Shown here piece by piece: positions 25,559 through 34,629 of a stretch of DNA of 64,000 nt. Under the pieces are notes generated by a model. That model was not told the origin of the DNA. It ran no database searches and saw nothing but the letters and a program-made list of their open reading frames with translations. Where the stretch lies: contig NZ_VFEV01000019.1 of the NCBI RefSeq assembly GCF_007858275.1, positions 1 to 64,000 on the forward strand. Direction: 5' to 3'. Numbering within the stretch: the stretch's first letter is position 1; the number at the start of each line of letters is the position of its first letter. This stretch comes from Pseudomonas proteolytica. GTDB lineage: Bacteria; Pseudomonadota; Gammaproteobacteria; Pseudomonadales; Pseudomonadaceae. The position numbers and the translations under genes were made by a program.

Positions 25559-27016
25559 ATGGCTGCAAAAGACGCACGTGCAAGCTCCACCCCGTTGATC
25601 GAAAGGCGTTCGATCGACTACATCCCGGAAGCGGAAAGACACGGTCGTCTATTTAGCCAGTTCACCCTCTGGATGGGGGCCAACCTGCAGATCACCGCGA
25701 TTGTCACCGGGGCCCTGGCCGTGGTGTTGGGCGGTGATGTGTTCTGGTCGTTGATCGGTCTGTTGATCGGCCAATTGCTGGGCGGCGCGGTGATGGCATT
25801 GCATGCGGCGCAGGGACCACGGCTTGGCCTGCCGCAGATGATCTCCAGCCGGGTGCAGTTCGGGGTATATGGCGCGGCCATTCCGATGGTGCTGGTGTGC
25901 TTGATGTACCTGGGGTTCACCGCCACCGGGACTGTGCTTTCCGGCCAGGCACTGGGCCAGTTGTTCGGGGTCAGTGACAGCCTCGGCATCCTTATCTTTG
26001 CCAGTGTCATCGTGCTGGTCACGGTGCTCGGTTATCGGGTGATCCATTTCATCGGCCGTGTCGCCAGCGTCATTGGGGTGGTTGCCTTTGTCTACCTGTT
26101 CAGCCGCCTGATGAGCCAGACCGATGTTGGCGCACTCCTGCAAATCCGCCACTTCAGTTGGTCCAGCTTCCTGCTCGCGGTGTCGCTTGCGGCCTCCTGG
26201 CAGATCGCCTTCGGGCCCTATGTGGCTGACTACTCACGCTACCTGCCGAGCAACACGTCTTCGGTGAAAACCTTTCTGGCCGCAGGCGCAGGCTCGGTCA
26301 TTGGTGCGCAGGTGGCGATGATCCTCGGCGTGTTTGCCGCCGCCATGTCCAACGGGCAATTTGCCGGTAACGAAGTGGCCTACATCGTGGGCCTGGGCGG
26401 CACCGGTGCTACGGCGGCGCTGCTGTACTTCAGCATCGCGTTCGGCAAGGTCACCATCTCCACGCTCAATTCCTACGGCAGCTTCATGTGTATTGCGACC
26501 ATCGTCAGCGGTTTTCGTGGGCGCATGGAGGTGACGCGTGTGCAGCGCCTGGTTTTCGTGCTGTTGATCGTCGGCGCGGCGACCCTGATCGCGTTGCTCG
26601 GCCAGCACTCGTTCCTCAGTGCGTTCAAGTCCTTCATCCTGTTTTTGCTGGCGTTTTTTACGCCCTGGAGCGCGATCAACCTGGTGGACTACTACTGCAT
26701 CACCCGCGATCGCTATGACGTGCCGGCGCTGGCCGATCCGAATGGTCGCTATGGCCGCTGGAACCCGCTGGGTATCAGCGTGTATGTGTTCGGTGTGCTG
26801 GTGCAGTTGCCGTTCATCGCCACCAAGTTCTACACCGGCCCCCTGGTAGCCAGCCTGGGGGGTGTGGATATTTCCTGGATCATCGGCCTGGTACTGCCTG
26901 CCGCCCTGTATTACGTGTGTGCAAAAAAATGGCACGGCGAGATTCCGCAGCGACTGATCCTGCCGGTAGAGCAGGGCGCTACACCAACAACAACCGGGCA
27001 GCTTGCACAAGCCTGA
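25559..27016 (+). CDS. hutTu: NCS1-family permease, probable urocanate transporter
   Basis: 485 aa with about twelve membrane segments. The N-terminus (STPLIERRSIDYIPEAERHG, then RLFSQFTLWMGANLQI) is typical of the nucleobase-cation-symport-1 family (cytosine/purine/allantoin permeases). Its position between hutU and hutXWV fits the gene described as the urocanate transporter in P. fluorescens SBW25; the substrate assignment rests on context. ATG start after GAGGTTGAA. Confidence 0.82.
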   Translation: MAAKDARASSTPLIERRSIDYIPEAERHGRLFSQFTLWMGANLQITAIVTGALAVVLGGDVFWSLIGLLIGQLLGGAVMALHAAQGPRLGLPQMISSRVQFGVYGAAIPMVLVCLMYLGFTATGTVLSGQALGQLFGVSDSLGILIFASVIVLVTVLGYRVIHFIGRVASVIGVVAFVYLFSRLMSQTDVGALLQIRHFSWSSFLLAVSLAASWQIAFGPYVADYSRYLPSNTSSVKTFLAAGAGSVIGAQVAMILGVFAAAMSNGQFAGNEVAYIVGLGGTGATAALLYFSIAFGKVTISTLNSYGSFMCIATIVSGFRGRMEVTRVQRLVFVLLIVGAATLIALLGQHSFLSAFKSFILFLLAFFTPWSAINLVDYYCITRDRYDVPALADPNGRYGRWNPLGISVYVFGVLVQLPFIATKFYTGPLVASLGGVDISWIIGLVLPAALYYVCAKKWHGEIPQRLILPVEQGATPTTTGQLAQA

Positions 27017-27084
27017 TGGGACGTGGACGAGGCAGGATGCCTTTTGACTGCCGTAATCCATTTCATGATTGGGAGCGTCACACA

Positions 27085-28053
27085 ATGAAAATGCATAAGA
27101 CCCTGCTGACCCCATTGCTCGCCGCAGGCTTGCTGGCCAGCGCTGGCGCCACCCAGGCGGCCGGCTGGTGCGAGTCAGGCAAACCGGTGAAGTTCGCCGG
27201 CCTGAATTGGGAAAGCGGCATGCTGCTGACCGACGTCCTGCAAGTGGTCCTGGAAAAAGGCTACGACTGCAAAACCGATAGCCTGCCGGGCAATTCCATC
27301 ACCATGGAAAACGCCCTGGGCAGCAACGATATTCAGATCTTCGCCGAGGAGTGGGTCGGCCGCAGCGAAGTGTGGAAGAAAGCCGAGAAGGCCGGCAAAG
27401 TCGTCGGCGTCGGCGCCCCCGTGGTCGGCGCGGTTGAAGGTTGGTACGTGCCGCGTTATGTGATCGAAGGCGACGCCAAGCGCAAGCTTGAGGCCAAGGC
27501 GCCGGACCTGAAAAACATTGCCGACCTGGCCAAGTACTCTGCGGTATTCAAGGACCAGGAAGAACCTGCCAAAGGCCGCTTCTACAACTGCCCGGCCGGC
27601 TGGACCTGCGAGCTGGACAACAGCGAAATGCTCAAGAGCTATGGCCTGGAAAGTTCCTACACCAACTTCCGCCCAGGCACCGGCCCGGCGCTGGATGCGG
27701 CAGTGCTGTCGAGCTACAAGCGTGGCGAGCCGATCCTGTTCTACTACTGGTCGCCAACGCCGCTGATGGGCCAGGTGGACCTGGTCAAACTCGACGAAAA
27801 ACCCGGCGTGGACAAAAGCGTGACCATCAAGGTCGGCCTGTCCAAGACCTTCCACGAGCAGGCCCCGGAACTGGTGGCGGTGCTGGAAAAGGTCAACCTG
27901 CCGATCGACCTGCTCAACCAGAACCTGGCGCGCATGAGCAAAGAGCGCATTGACTCAGCGAAGCTGGCGAAGATTTTCCTCAAGGAACACCCGGAAGTCT
28001 GGCACGCCTGGGTCAGTGAAGACGCAGCCAAGAAAATCGACGCGGCCTTGTAG
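27085..28053 (+). CDS. hutX: HutX, ABC transporter substrate-binding protein
   Basis: 322 aa. Cleavable signal peptide (MKMHKTLLTPLLAAGLLASA to about residue 27, TQAAGWC). The mature part belongs to the OpuAC/ProX-like class (FAGLNWESGMLLTDVLQVVL, then EEWVGRSEVWKKAEKAGKVV), which in hut loci binds histidine. The frame is open upstream of 27085, but GGGAGCG and the signal peptide fix this start. First of hutXWV. Confidence 0.9.
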   Translation: MKMHKTLLTPLLAAGLLASAGATQAAGWCESGKPVKFAGLNWESGMLLTDVLQVVLEKGYDCKTDSLPGNSITMENALGSNDIQIFAEEWVGRSEVWKKAEKAGKVVGVGAPVVGAVEGWYVPRYVIEGDAKRKLEAKAPDLKNIADLAKYSAVFKDQEEPAKGRFYNCPAGWTCELDNSEMLKSYGLESSYTNFRPGTGPALDAAVLSSYKRGEPILFYYWSPTPLMGQVDLVKLDEKPGVDKSVTIKVGLSKTFHEQAPELVAVLEKVNLPIDLLNQNLARMSKERIDSAKLAKIFLKEHPEVWHAWVSEDAAKKIDAAL

Positions 28054-28125
28054 GCACAGTGCTCCCGGCTACCCTGAAAAGGCAGCCGGACACCCGGCCA
28101 CACTCCACTGGATCGAGAGCACGCT

Positions 28126-28977
28126 ATGTTTCCTGAGAGTTTTACGTTTTCCATCGCCGACTGGGTCAACGGTTGGGTCGATGGGTTGGTGACCAACTAC
28201 GGTGATGTGTTCCGGCAGATCTCCGACACCTTGCTGTGGGCCATCGTCAACCTGGAAGGCCTGCTGCGCATGGCGCCCTGGTGGCTGATGCTGGCGATTG
28301 TCGGCGGCGTTGCCTGGCACGCTACCCGCAAGGTCGTGACCACGGCGGTGATCGTCGGCCTGCTGTTCTTGGTCGGCGCGGTCGGCCTGTGGGACAAACT
28401 GATGCAGACCCTGGCCCTGATGATGGTAGCCACGGTGATTTCGGTGCTGATCGGCATTCCCCTGGGCATTCTCTCGGCGCGCAGCAATCGCCTGCGCTCG
28501 GTGCTGATGCCGCTGCTGGACATCATGCAAACCATGCCCAGCTTCGTGTACCTGATCCCGGTATTGATGCTGTTTGGCCTGGGCAAGGTGCCGGCGATTT
28601 TCGCCACGGTGATCTACGCCGCGCCACCGCTGATACGCCTGACCGACCTGGGCATTCGCCAGGTGGACCGCGAAGTGATGGAAGCCATCAATGCCTTCGG
28701 CGCCAACCGCTGGCAGCAGCTGTTCGGCGTGCAACTGCCGCTGGCCCTGCCAAGCATCATGGCCGGGATCAACCAGACCACCATGATGGCCCTGTCGATG
28801 GTGGTGATCGCCTCGATGATCGGCGCCCGTGGCCTGGGGGAAGACGTACTGGTCGGCATCCAGACCCTCAACGTCGGGCGTGGCCTGGAGGCCGGCCTGG
28901 CGATTGTGATTCTCGCAGTGGTCATCGACCGCATTACCCAGGCCTATGGTCGTCCACGGCATGAGGCGAGCAAATGA
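28126..28977 (+). CDS. hutW: HutW, ABC transporter permease
   Basis: 283 aa inner-membrane protein of the ProW/OpuAB class, with about six or seven membrane segments and the permease loop EAINAFGANRWQQLFGVQLP (about 185-204) that contacts the ATPase. The start ATG follows the HutX stop by 72 bp; the stop overlaps hutV through ATGA. Confidence 0.93.
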   Translation: MFPESFTFSIADWVNGWVDGLVTNYGDVFRQISDTLLWAIVNLEGLLRMAPWWLMLAIVGGVAWHATRKVVTTAVIVGLLFLVGAVGLWDKLMQTLALMMVATVISVLIGIPLGILSARSNRLRSVLMPLLDIMQTMPSFVYLIPVLMLFGLGKVPAIFATVIYAAPPLIRLTDLGIRQVDREVMEAINAFGANRWQQLFGVQLPLALPSIMAGINQTTMMALSMVVIASMIGARGLGEDVLVGIQTLNVGRGLEAGLAIVILAVVIDRITQAYGRPRHEASK

Positions 28978-29798
28978 CTACTGTCAGCAAGATCGAAGTT
29001 AAAAACGTCTTCAAGATTTTCGGCGCGCGGGAAAAAGAAGCCCTGGCACTTATTGGCCAAGGCCAGACCAAGGACCAGGTGCTGGCGCAGACCGGTTGCG
29101 TGGTGGGCGTCAATGACCTGTCCCTGAGCATCGGCACTGGCGAGATCTTTGTGATCATGGGCCTGTCGGGTTCTGGCAAGTCCACGCTGGTGCGCCACTT
29201 CAACCGCCTGATCGACCCCACCAGCGGCGCGATCCTGGTGGACGGTGAAGACATTCTGCAACTGGATATGGACGCCTTGCGCCAGTTCCGTCGGCACAAG
29301 ATCAGCATGGTGTTCCAGAGCTTCGGCCTGTTGCCCCACAAGAGCGTGCTGGACAACGTGGCCTACGGCCTGAAAGTGCGCGGCGAAAGCAAGCCAGTGT
29401 GCACCGAGCGCGCGTTGCACTGGATCCAGACCGTGGGCTTGAAGGGCTACGAAAACAAATACCCGCACCAACTGTCGGGCGGCATGCGCCAACGGGTGGG
29501 CCTGGCCCGTGCGTTGGCGGCCGACACCGACATCATCCTGATGGACGAGGCGTTCAGCGCCCTCGACCCGCTGATCCGTGCCGAGATGCAGGACCAGTTG
29601 CTGGAGCTGCAAAAGACCTTGCACAAGACCATCGTGTTTATCACCCACGACCTGGACGAGGCCGTGCGTATCGGCAACCGCATCGCGATCCTCAAGGACG
29701 GCAAGCTGATCCAGGTCGGTACGCCGCGGGAGATTTTGCATTCGCCGGCGGATGAGTATGTGGACCGGTTTGTTCAGCGGCGGGCGGCGGTGGTCTGA
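28974..29798 (+). CDS. hutV: HutV, ABC transporter ATP-binding protein
   Basis: 274 aa. Walker A GLSGSGKST (about 62-70), signature LSGGMRQRVGLARAL, Walker B IILMDEAFSALDP. Like ProV it has an extra N-terminal segment (EKEALALIGQGQTKDQVLAQ) before the core, but it lacks the C-terminal CBS domains that ProV uses for osmotic sensing. This fits a substrate-dedicated histidine importer rather than an osmoprotectant one. Confidence 0.93.
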   Translation: MTTVSKIEVKNVFKIFGAREKEALALIGQGQTKDQVLAQTGCVVGVNDLSLSIGTGEIFVIMGLSGSGKSTLVRHFNRLIDPTSGAILVDGEDILQLDMDALRQFRRHKISMVFQSFGLLPHKSVLDNVAYGLKVRGESKPVCTERALHWIQTVGLKGYENKYPHQLSGGMRQRVGLARALAADTDIILMDEAFSALDPLIRAEMQDQLLELQKTLHKTIVFITHDLDEAVRIGNRIAILKDGKLIQVGTPREILHSPADEYVDRFVQRRAAVV

Positions 29799-29827
29799 GC
29801 CAGCAGGTGCAGTGAGGCCGCTGGCCC

Positions 29828-29902
29828 CATCGCAGGCAAGCCAGCTCCCACATTTGAATGCATTCACAAATCAAAATGTGGGAGCGGGCTTGCCCGCGAT
29901 GA
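29828..29902. repeat. Mixed REP doublet between hutV and hutH1
   Basis: The left arm ATCGCAGGCAAGCCAGCTCC and the right arm TGTGGGAGCGGGCTTGCCCG belong to different sub-families, with a short loop between. This is a hybrid doublet inside the hut operon. Confidence 0.7.
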
Positions 29903-29935
29903 GGCCGGCAAGGCTGCAAAAGAATTGAAGAAGGT

Positions 29936-31465
29936 ATGAAGATGTCCCAGGCAAAAAAAATCATCATCGCCGACACCCCCCTGCACTGGCAGGACGTAGT
30001 CGCCGTCGCTCGTTTCGGCGCCGAACTGCAGCTGTCGGGCCAGGCCTGGGCGCGCATCGATAATGCCCAGGCCATCGTGCAACGCATCGTCACCAGCGGC
30101 GAGCGCGCCTATGGCGTCAACACCGGCCTGGGCGCCCTGTGCAATGTGTCGCTCAAGGGCGAGCAACTGAGCCAGTTGTCGCGCAACACCTTGCTTAGCC
30201 ACGCCTGCGGTGTCGGTGCGCCGCTGAGCAATGAACAGACCCGCGCCATCATCTGCGCCGCCGTCATCAACTACAGCCAGGGCAAATCCGGCCTGCATCC
30301 GCAGGTGGTGCATTCGCTGCTGGCGCTGCTCAACCATGGCATCACCCCGCAAGTACCGTCCCAGGGCTCGGTGGGCTACCTGACCCATATGGCCCATATC
30401 GGCATTGCCTTGCTGGGTGTAGGAAATGTTAGTTATCGCGGGCAGATCGTTACCGCCCAGGCCGCCTTGGCCGCCGAAGGCCTGCAGCCCGTGGTGCTTG
30501 GCGCCAAGGACGGCCTGAGCCTGGTCAACGGTACGCCGTGCATGAGCGGCCTGAGCTGCCTGGCCCTGGCCGATGCCCACCATTTGCTGCAATGGGCCGA
30601 TGTGATCGGTGCCATGAGCTTTGAAGCACAGCGCGGGCAGATCGACGCATTCGACGAGCAGGTCATCGCCCTCAAGCCGCATCCGGGCATGCAGCAGGTC
30701 GCCAGCAACCTGCGGGCCTTGCTCGATGGCAGTGAGGTGATTGCCGCGAGCAAGGGCATTCGCACCCAGGACGCGCTCAGCATCCGTTCGATCCCCCAGG
30801 TCCATGGCGCTGCCCGCGATCAACTGGAGCACGCCACCCGGCAGATCGAGACCGAACTCAACGGCGCCACCGACAACCCTTTGCTGCTGGGCACGCCGGA
30901 CAACTACCGGGTGGTGTCCCAAGCCAACCCCCATGGCCAGTCCGTGGCATTGGCGGCGGATATGCTGGCCATCGCCATGGCGGAAATCGGCGCCATCGCC
31001 GAGCGCCGCCTGGACCGCCTGATCAACCCCCACGTCAGCGGCCTGCCGGCATTCCTGGTGAGCAACCCCGGGGTTAACTCGGGGATGATGATCGTGCAGT
31101 ACGTCGCCGCTTCCCTCTGTGGGCAGAATCGCCAACTGGCGCAGCCGGCGGTGCTCGACAATTTCGTCACCTCGGGCCTGCAGGAAGACCACCTGAGCAT
31201 GGGCACCAATGCCGCGCTCAAACTGCACGCGGTGCTGGACAACGTCACCCAGATCCTCGCCATCGAATACCTGCTGGCGGCCCAGGCCTTTGAGTTCCTC
31301 AAGGAGCAACGCTTCGGCGCCGGCACCCACACCGCCTGGCGCCTGCTGCGCGAGCAGGTCCCGGCCTATGAACAGGACCGCTGGCTGGCGCCGGATATCG
31401 CGACCGCTGCCACGCTGCTCAAGAACACCGATTTGCTGAACCACGCTTTACCGAATGTGCACTGA
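29936..31465 (+). CDS. hutH1: HutH1, histidase-family protein lacking the MIO triad
   Basis: 509 aa, clearly of the HAL/PAL aromatic ammonia-lyase fold (AYGVNTGLGALCNV; LVNGTPCMSGL; QEDHLSM). The neighbour gene has GSVG-ASG-DLAPLAH; here residues 144-154 read GSVGYLTHMAH, exactly three residues shorter. The Ala-Ser-Gly that cyclises to the electrophilic MIO cofactor is therefore absent. The active-site tyrosine of QDPYSLR (Tyr280 in P. putida histidase) is replaced (QDALSIR), while the Gln, Arg, Asn and Glu ligands remain. The frame is intact. Probably not a histidase; role unknown. ATG start; possible alternative Met at residue 3. Confidence 0.88.
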   Translation: MKMSQAKKIIIADTPLHWQDVVAVARFGAELQLSGQAWARIDNAQAIVQRIVTSGERAYGVNTGLGALCNVSLKGEQLSQLSRNTLLSHACGVGAPLSNEQTRAIICAAVINYSQGKSGLHPQVVHSLLALLNHGITPQVPSQGSVGYLTHMAHIGIALLGVGNVSYRGQIVTAQAALAAEGLQPVVLGAKDGLSLVNGTPCMSGLSCLALADAHHLLQWADVIGAMSFEAQRGQIDAFDEQVIALKPHPGMQQVASNLRALLDGSEVIAASKGIRTQDALSIRSIPQVHGAARDQLEHATRQIETELNGATDNPLLLGTPDNYRVVSQANPHGQSVALAADMLAIAMAEIGAIAERRLDRLINPHVSGLPAFLVSNPGVNSGMMIVQYVAASLCGQNRQLAQPAVLDNFVTSGLQEDHLSMGTNAALKLHAVLDNVTQILAIEYLLAAQAFEFLKEQRFGAGTHTAWRLLREQVPAYEQDRWLAPDIATAATLLKNTDLLNHALPNVH

Positions 31466-31490
31466 ACCCTATTTCAAAAGGAGCATGAAT

Positions 31491-33023
31491 GTGACCGCGC
31501 TAAATCTGATTCCAGGCCAACTGAGCCTTGCCCAACTGCGTGACATCTACCAGCAGCCGGTAACCCTCAGCCTGGATGACAGCGCCACGGCGCAGATCGA
31601 AGCCAGTGTTGCCTGTGTCGAGCAGATCCTTGCCGAGAACCGCACTGCCTATGGCATCAACACCGGTTTTGGCTTGCTGGCCTCGACCCGTATCGCCAGC
31701 GAAGACCTGGAAAACCTCCAGCGTTCCCTGGTGTTGTCCCACGCTGCCGGGGTGGGTGAACCGATCAGCGATGCGCTGGTGCGGTTGGTGATGGTGCTCA
31801 AGGTCAACAGCCTGAGCCGGGGTTTCTCCGGGATTCGCCGCAAGGTGATCGACGCGCTGATCGCCCTGATCAACGCCGAGGTCTACCCGCATATTCCGCT
31901 CAAGGGCTCGGTGGGTGCTTCCGGTGACCTGGCGCCGCTGGCCCATATGTCCCTGGTGCTGCTGGGCGAAGGCAAGGCGCGTTACAAAGGGCAATGGCTG
32001 GAGGCCACCGAGGCGCTGAAAGTCGCCGGCCTCACGCCTCTGACCCTGGCCGCCAAGGAAGGCCTGGCGCTGCTCAACGGCACCCAGGTTTCCACCGCCT
32101 ACGCCCTGCGCGGTCTGTTTGAAGGCGAAGACCTGTTTGCCGCCGCCATCGCCTGCGGTGGCCTGACCGTCGAAGCCGTGCTGGGCTCGCGCTCGCCGTT
32201 CGACGCGCGCATTCATGCGGCCCGTGGCCAGCGTGGGCAGATTGACTCGGCGGCCGCGTATCGCGACCTGCTCGGCGACAGCAGCCAGGTGTCCCAGTCC
32301 CACCAGAACTGCGACAAGGTGCAAGACCCGTACTCCCTGCGTTGCCAGCCACAAGTCATGGGCGCCTGCCTGACCCAGTTCCGCCAGGCGGCCGAGGTGT
32401 TGGTGGTCGAAGCCAACGCAGTGTCGGATAACCCGCTGGTATTTGCCGCCGAGGGTGATGTGATCTCCGGCGGTAACTTCCACGCCGAACCGGTGGCGAT
32501 GGCTGCCGACAACATGGCCCTGGCCATCGCTGAAATCGGCTCCCTCAGCGAGCGCCGTATTTCGTTGATGATGGATAAGCACATGTCGCAACTGCCGCCA
32601 TTTTTGGTGGGCAACGGCGGGGTGAACTCCGGCTTTATGATCGCCCAGGTAACTGCTGCGGCCTTGGCCAGTGAGAACAAGGCGCTGTCCCATCCCCATA
32701 GCGTCGACAGCCTGCCGACGTCGGCCAACCAGGAAGACCACGTCTCCATGGCCCCGGCTGCTGGCAAGCGCCTGTGGGAAATGGCTGAAAATACCCGTGG
32801 CATTCTCGCGGTGGAATGGCTGGCCGCGTGTCAGGGCCTGGACCTGCGCGATGGCCTGAAAACCTCGCCGAAGCTGGAACAGGCCCGCGGGATCCTGCGC
32901 GCCAAAGTAGGGTTCTATGACAAGGACCGCTTCTTCGCCCCGGACATCAATGCCGCCAGTGAGTTGTTGGCCAGCCGCTGCCTGAATGAGCTGGTACCCG
33001 CCAAGTTGCTGCCAAGCCTCTAA
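31491..33023 (+). CDS. hutH: HutH (HutH2), histidine ammonia-lyase
   Basis: 510 aa, the same length as P. putida histidase. It removes ammonia from histidine to give urocanate, the first hut step. The MIO triad Ala143-Ser144-Gly145 is present in GSVGASGDLAPLAH, as are Tyr in AYGINTGFG, QDPYSLRCQPQ and NQEDHVSM. The start is GTG at 31491, seven nt after AAAAGGAG; the ATG at 31485 is only one nt from that site and so unlikely. It follows hutH1 closely and is the only complete histidase here. Confidence 0.97.
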   Translation: MTALNLIPGQLSLAQLRDIYQQPVTLSLDDSATAQIEASVACVEQILAENRTAYGINTGFGLLASTRIASEDLENLQRSLVLSHAAGVGEPISDALVRLVMVLKVNSLSRGFSGIRRKVIDALIALINAEVYPHIPLKGSVGASGDLAPLAHMSLVLLGEGKARYKGQWLEATEALKVAGLTPLTLAAKEGLALLNGTQVSTAYALRGLFEGEDLFAAAIACGGLTVEAVLGSRSPFDARIHAARGQRGQIDSAAAYRDLLGDSSQVSQSHQNCDKVQDPYSLRCQPQVMGACLTQFRQAAEVLVVEANAVSDNPLVFAAEGDVISGGNFHAEPVAMAADNMALAIAEIGSLSERRISLMMDKHMSQLPPFLVGNGGVNSGFMIAQVTAAALASENKALSHPHSVDSLPTSANQEDHVSMAPAAGKRLWEMAENTRGILAVEWLAACQGLDLRDGLKTSPKLEQARGILRAKVGFYDKDRFFAPDINAASELLASRCLNELVPAKLLPSL

Positions 33024-33040
33024 ACACTCCCCCGATCCCG

Positions 33041-33151
33041 TGTGGGAGCTGTCTCGCCCGGCGAGGCTGCGATAGCGGTGGACCAGGCAATGTAAATGTT
33101 GCCTGTGCCGCCGCCATCGCAGCCTCGCCAAGGCTCGACAGCTCCCACAGG
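33041..33151. repeat. REP-like doublet between hutH and the histidine permease
   Basis: TGTGGGAGCTGTCTCGCCCGGCGAGGCTGCGATAGCGG pairs with CCGCCATCGCAGCCTCGCC, AAGGCTCGACAGCTCCCACA. The outer arms resemble the TGTGGGAGCTGGCTTGCC family, but the inner part (GGCGAGGCTGCGATAGC) is distinct. Confidence 0.75.
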
Positions 33152-33204
33152 TGATCGTCCATAGGTTCGGATTCTCTCTGGATAACAATAATTAGGGACG
33201 AGAA

Positions 33205-34614
33205 ATGCACCAGCAAGCACAAGGTCTCAAACGCGGACTGACCGCCCGCCATATTCGCTTCATGGCACTGGGGTCGGCGATCGGCACCGGGCTGTTCTAC
33301 GGCTCCGCCTCGGCCATCCAGATGGCCGGCCCGGCGGTGTTGCTGGCCTACCTGATCGGTGGCGCTGCGGTGTTCATGGTGATGCGCGCCCTCGGTGAAA
33401 TGGCCGTGCACAATCCGGTGTCTGGCTCCTTCGGCCAGTACGCCAGCACCTACCTGGGCCCGATGGCCGGCTTTATCCTCGGCTGGACCTACGCATTCGA
33501 GATGATCATCGTCTGCCTGGCGGACGTCACGGCCTTCGGCATCTACATGGGCTTCTGGTTTCCCGAAGTCGCACGCTGGGTCTGGGTGCTCGGCATTGTC
33601 CTGCTGATCGGCGGGCTGAACCTGTGCAACGTCAAGGTGTTTGGCGAGATGGAATTCTGGCTGTCGCTGCTCAAGGTCGGCGCGATTGTCGCGATGATCC
33701 TCGGTGGCTTCGGCATCATGCTGTTCGGCGTGCATTCGGCCGGTGACGCGCCAGCCAGTGGCTTGAGCAACCTGTGGGCCCATGGCGGCTTCATGCCCAA
33801 TGGCGTGGGCGGCCTGATCGCTTCGTTTGCGGTGGTGATGTTTGCCTTTGGCGGCATCGAAATCATTGGCATCACTGCGGGTGAAGCCAAGGACCCGCAA
33901 CGGGTAATCCCCAAGGCGATCAACGCGGTGCCGCTGCGCATCCTGCTGTTCTATGTGCTGACCCTGTTTGTGCTGATGGCCATCTACCCATGGCCGCAGA
34001 TCGGCAGCCAGGGCAGCCCGTTCGTGCAGATCTTCAGCAACCTGGGGATTGGCTCGGCGGCGACCATCCTCAATATCGTGGTGATCTCGGCGGCGGTCTC
34101 GGCCATCAACAGTGACATCTTCGGCGCAGGCCGCATGATGTACGGCCTGGCCCAGCAAGGGCAGGCACCCAAGGGCTTTGCGCAACTGTCGCGCCACGGT
34201 GTGCCGTGGATGACCGTGGTGGTGATGGGCGCTGCGCTGTTGGGCGGCGTGGTATTGAACTACCTGATCCCGGAAAACGTGTTCCTGGTGATTGCCTCGA
34301 TTGCCACCTTCGCCACCGTCTGGGTATGGCTGATGATCCTGGTCACGCAGGTGGCAATGCGCCGCTCGATGAGCAAGGAACAGATCGCCGAACTGAAATT
34401 CCCGGTACCGTTCTGGCCCTATGCGCCGGCGGCGGCCATTGTCTTCATGCTGTTTATTTTTGGCGTACTGGGCTACTTCCCGGACACCCAGGCCGCGCTG
34501 CTGGTGGGTGCCGCATGGATTGTGCTGCTGGTCGTCGCCTACCTGCTGTGGGTCAAGCCTGCAGCCGGGCAAGCGGCCAAGGTCCATTACGACCCGGCTT
34601 TGTCTCATCGATAA
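33205..34614 (+). CDS. hutTh: Histidine permease, APC amino-acid transporter family
   Basis: 469 aa, twelve predicted membrane segments. Start KRGLTARHIRFMALGSAIGT followed by GLFYGSASAIQMAGPAV is the amino-acid-transporter (AAT/ProY-like) consensus; FGGIEIIGITAGEAKDPQ (about 215-232) is the conserved helix-6 region. Its position before hutI marks it as the histidine proton symporter called hutT/hutTh in pseudomonads. AGGGACGAG precedes the ATG. Confidence 0.92.
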   Translation: MHQQAQGLKRGLTARHIRFMALGSAIGTGLFYGSASAIQMAGPAVLLAYLIGGAAVFMVMRALGEMAVHNPVSGSFGQYASTYLGPMAGFILGWTYAFEMIIVCLADVTAFGIYMGFWFPEVARWVWVLGIVLLIGGLNLCNVKVFGEMEFWLSLLKVGAIVAMILGGFGIMLFGVHSAGDAPASGLSNLWAHGGFMPNGVGGLIASFAVVMFAFGGIEIIGITAGEAKDPQRVIPKAINAVPLRILLFYVLTLFVLMAIYPWPQIGSQGSPFVQIFSNLGIGSAATILNIVVISAAVSAINSDIFGAGRMMYGLAQQGQAPKGFAQLSRHGVPWMTVVVMGAALLGGVVLNYLIPENVFLVIASIATFATVWVWLMILVTQVAMRRSMSKEQIAELKFPVPFWPYAPAAAIVFMLFIFGVLGYFPDTQAALLVGAAWIVLLVVAYLLWVKPAAGQAAKVHYDPALSHR

Positions 34615-34629
34615 CTTAGGGAGGCGTTG

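Noticed and set aside
29936..31465. Frameshift or sequencing error causing the missing ASG in HutH1
   Set aside because: The gap is an exact multiple of three, both flanks stay in the histidase frame, and an independent change (the catalytic Tyr position) lies elsewhere, so a single error does not explain it.
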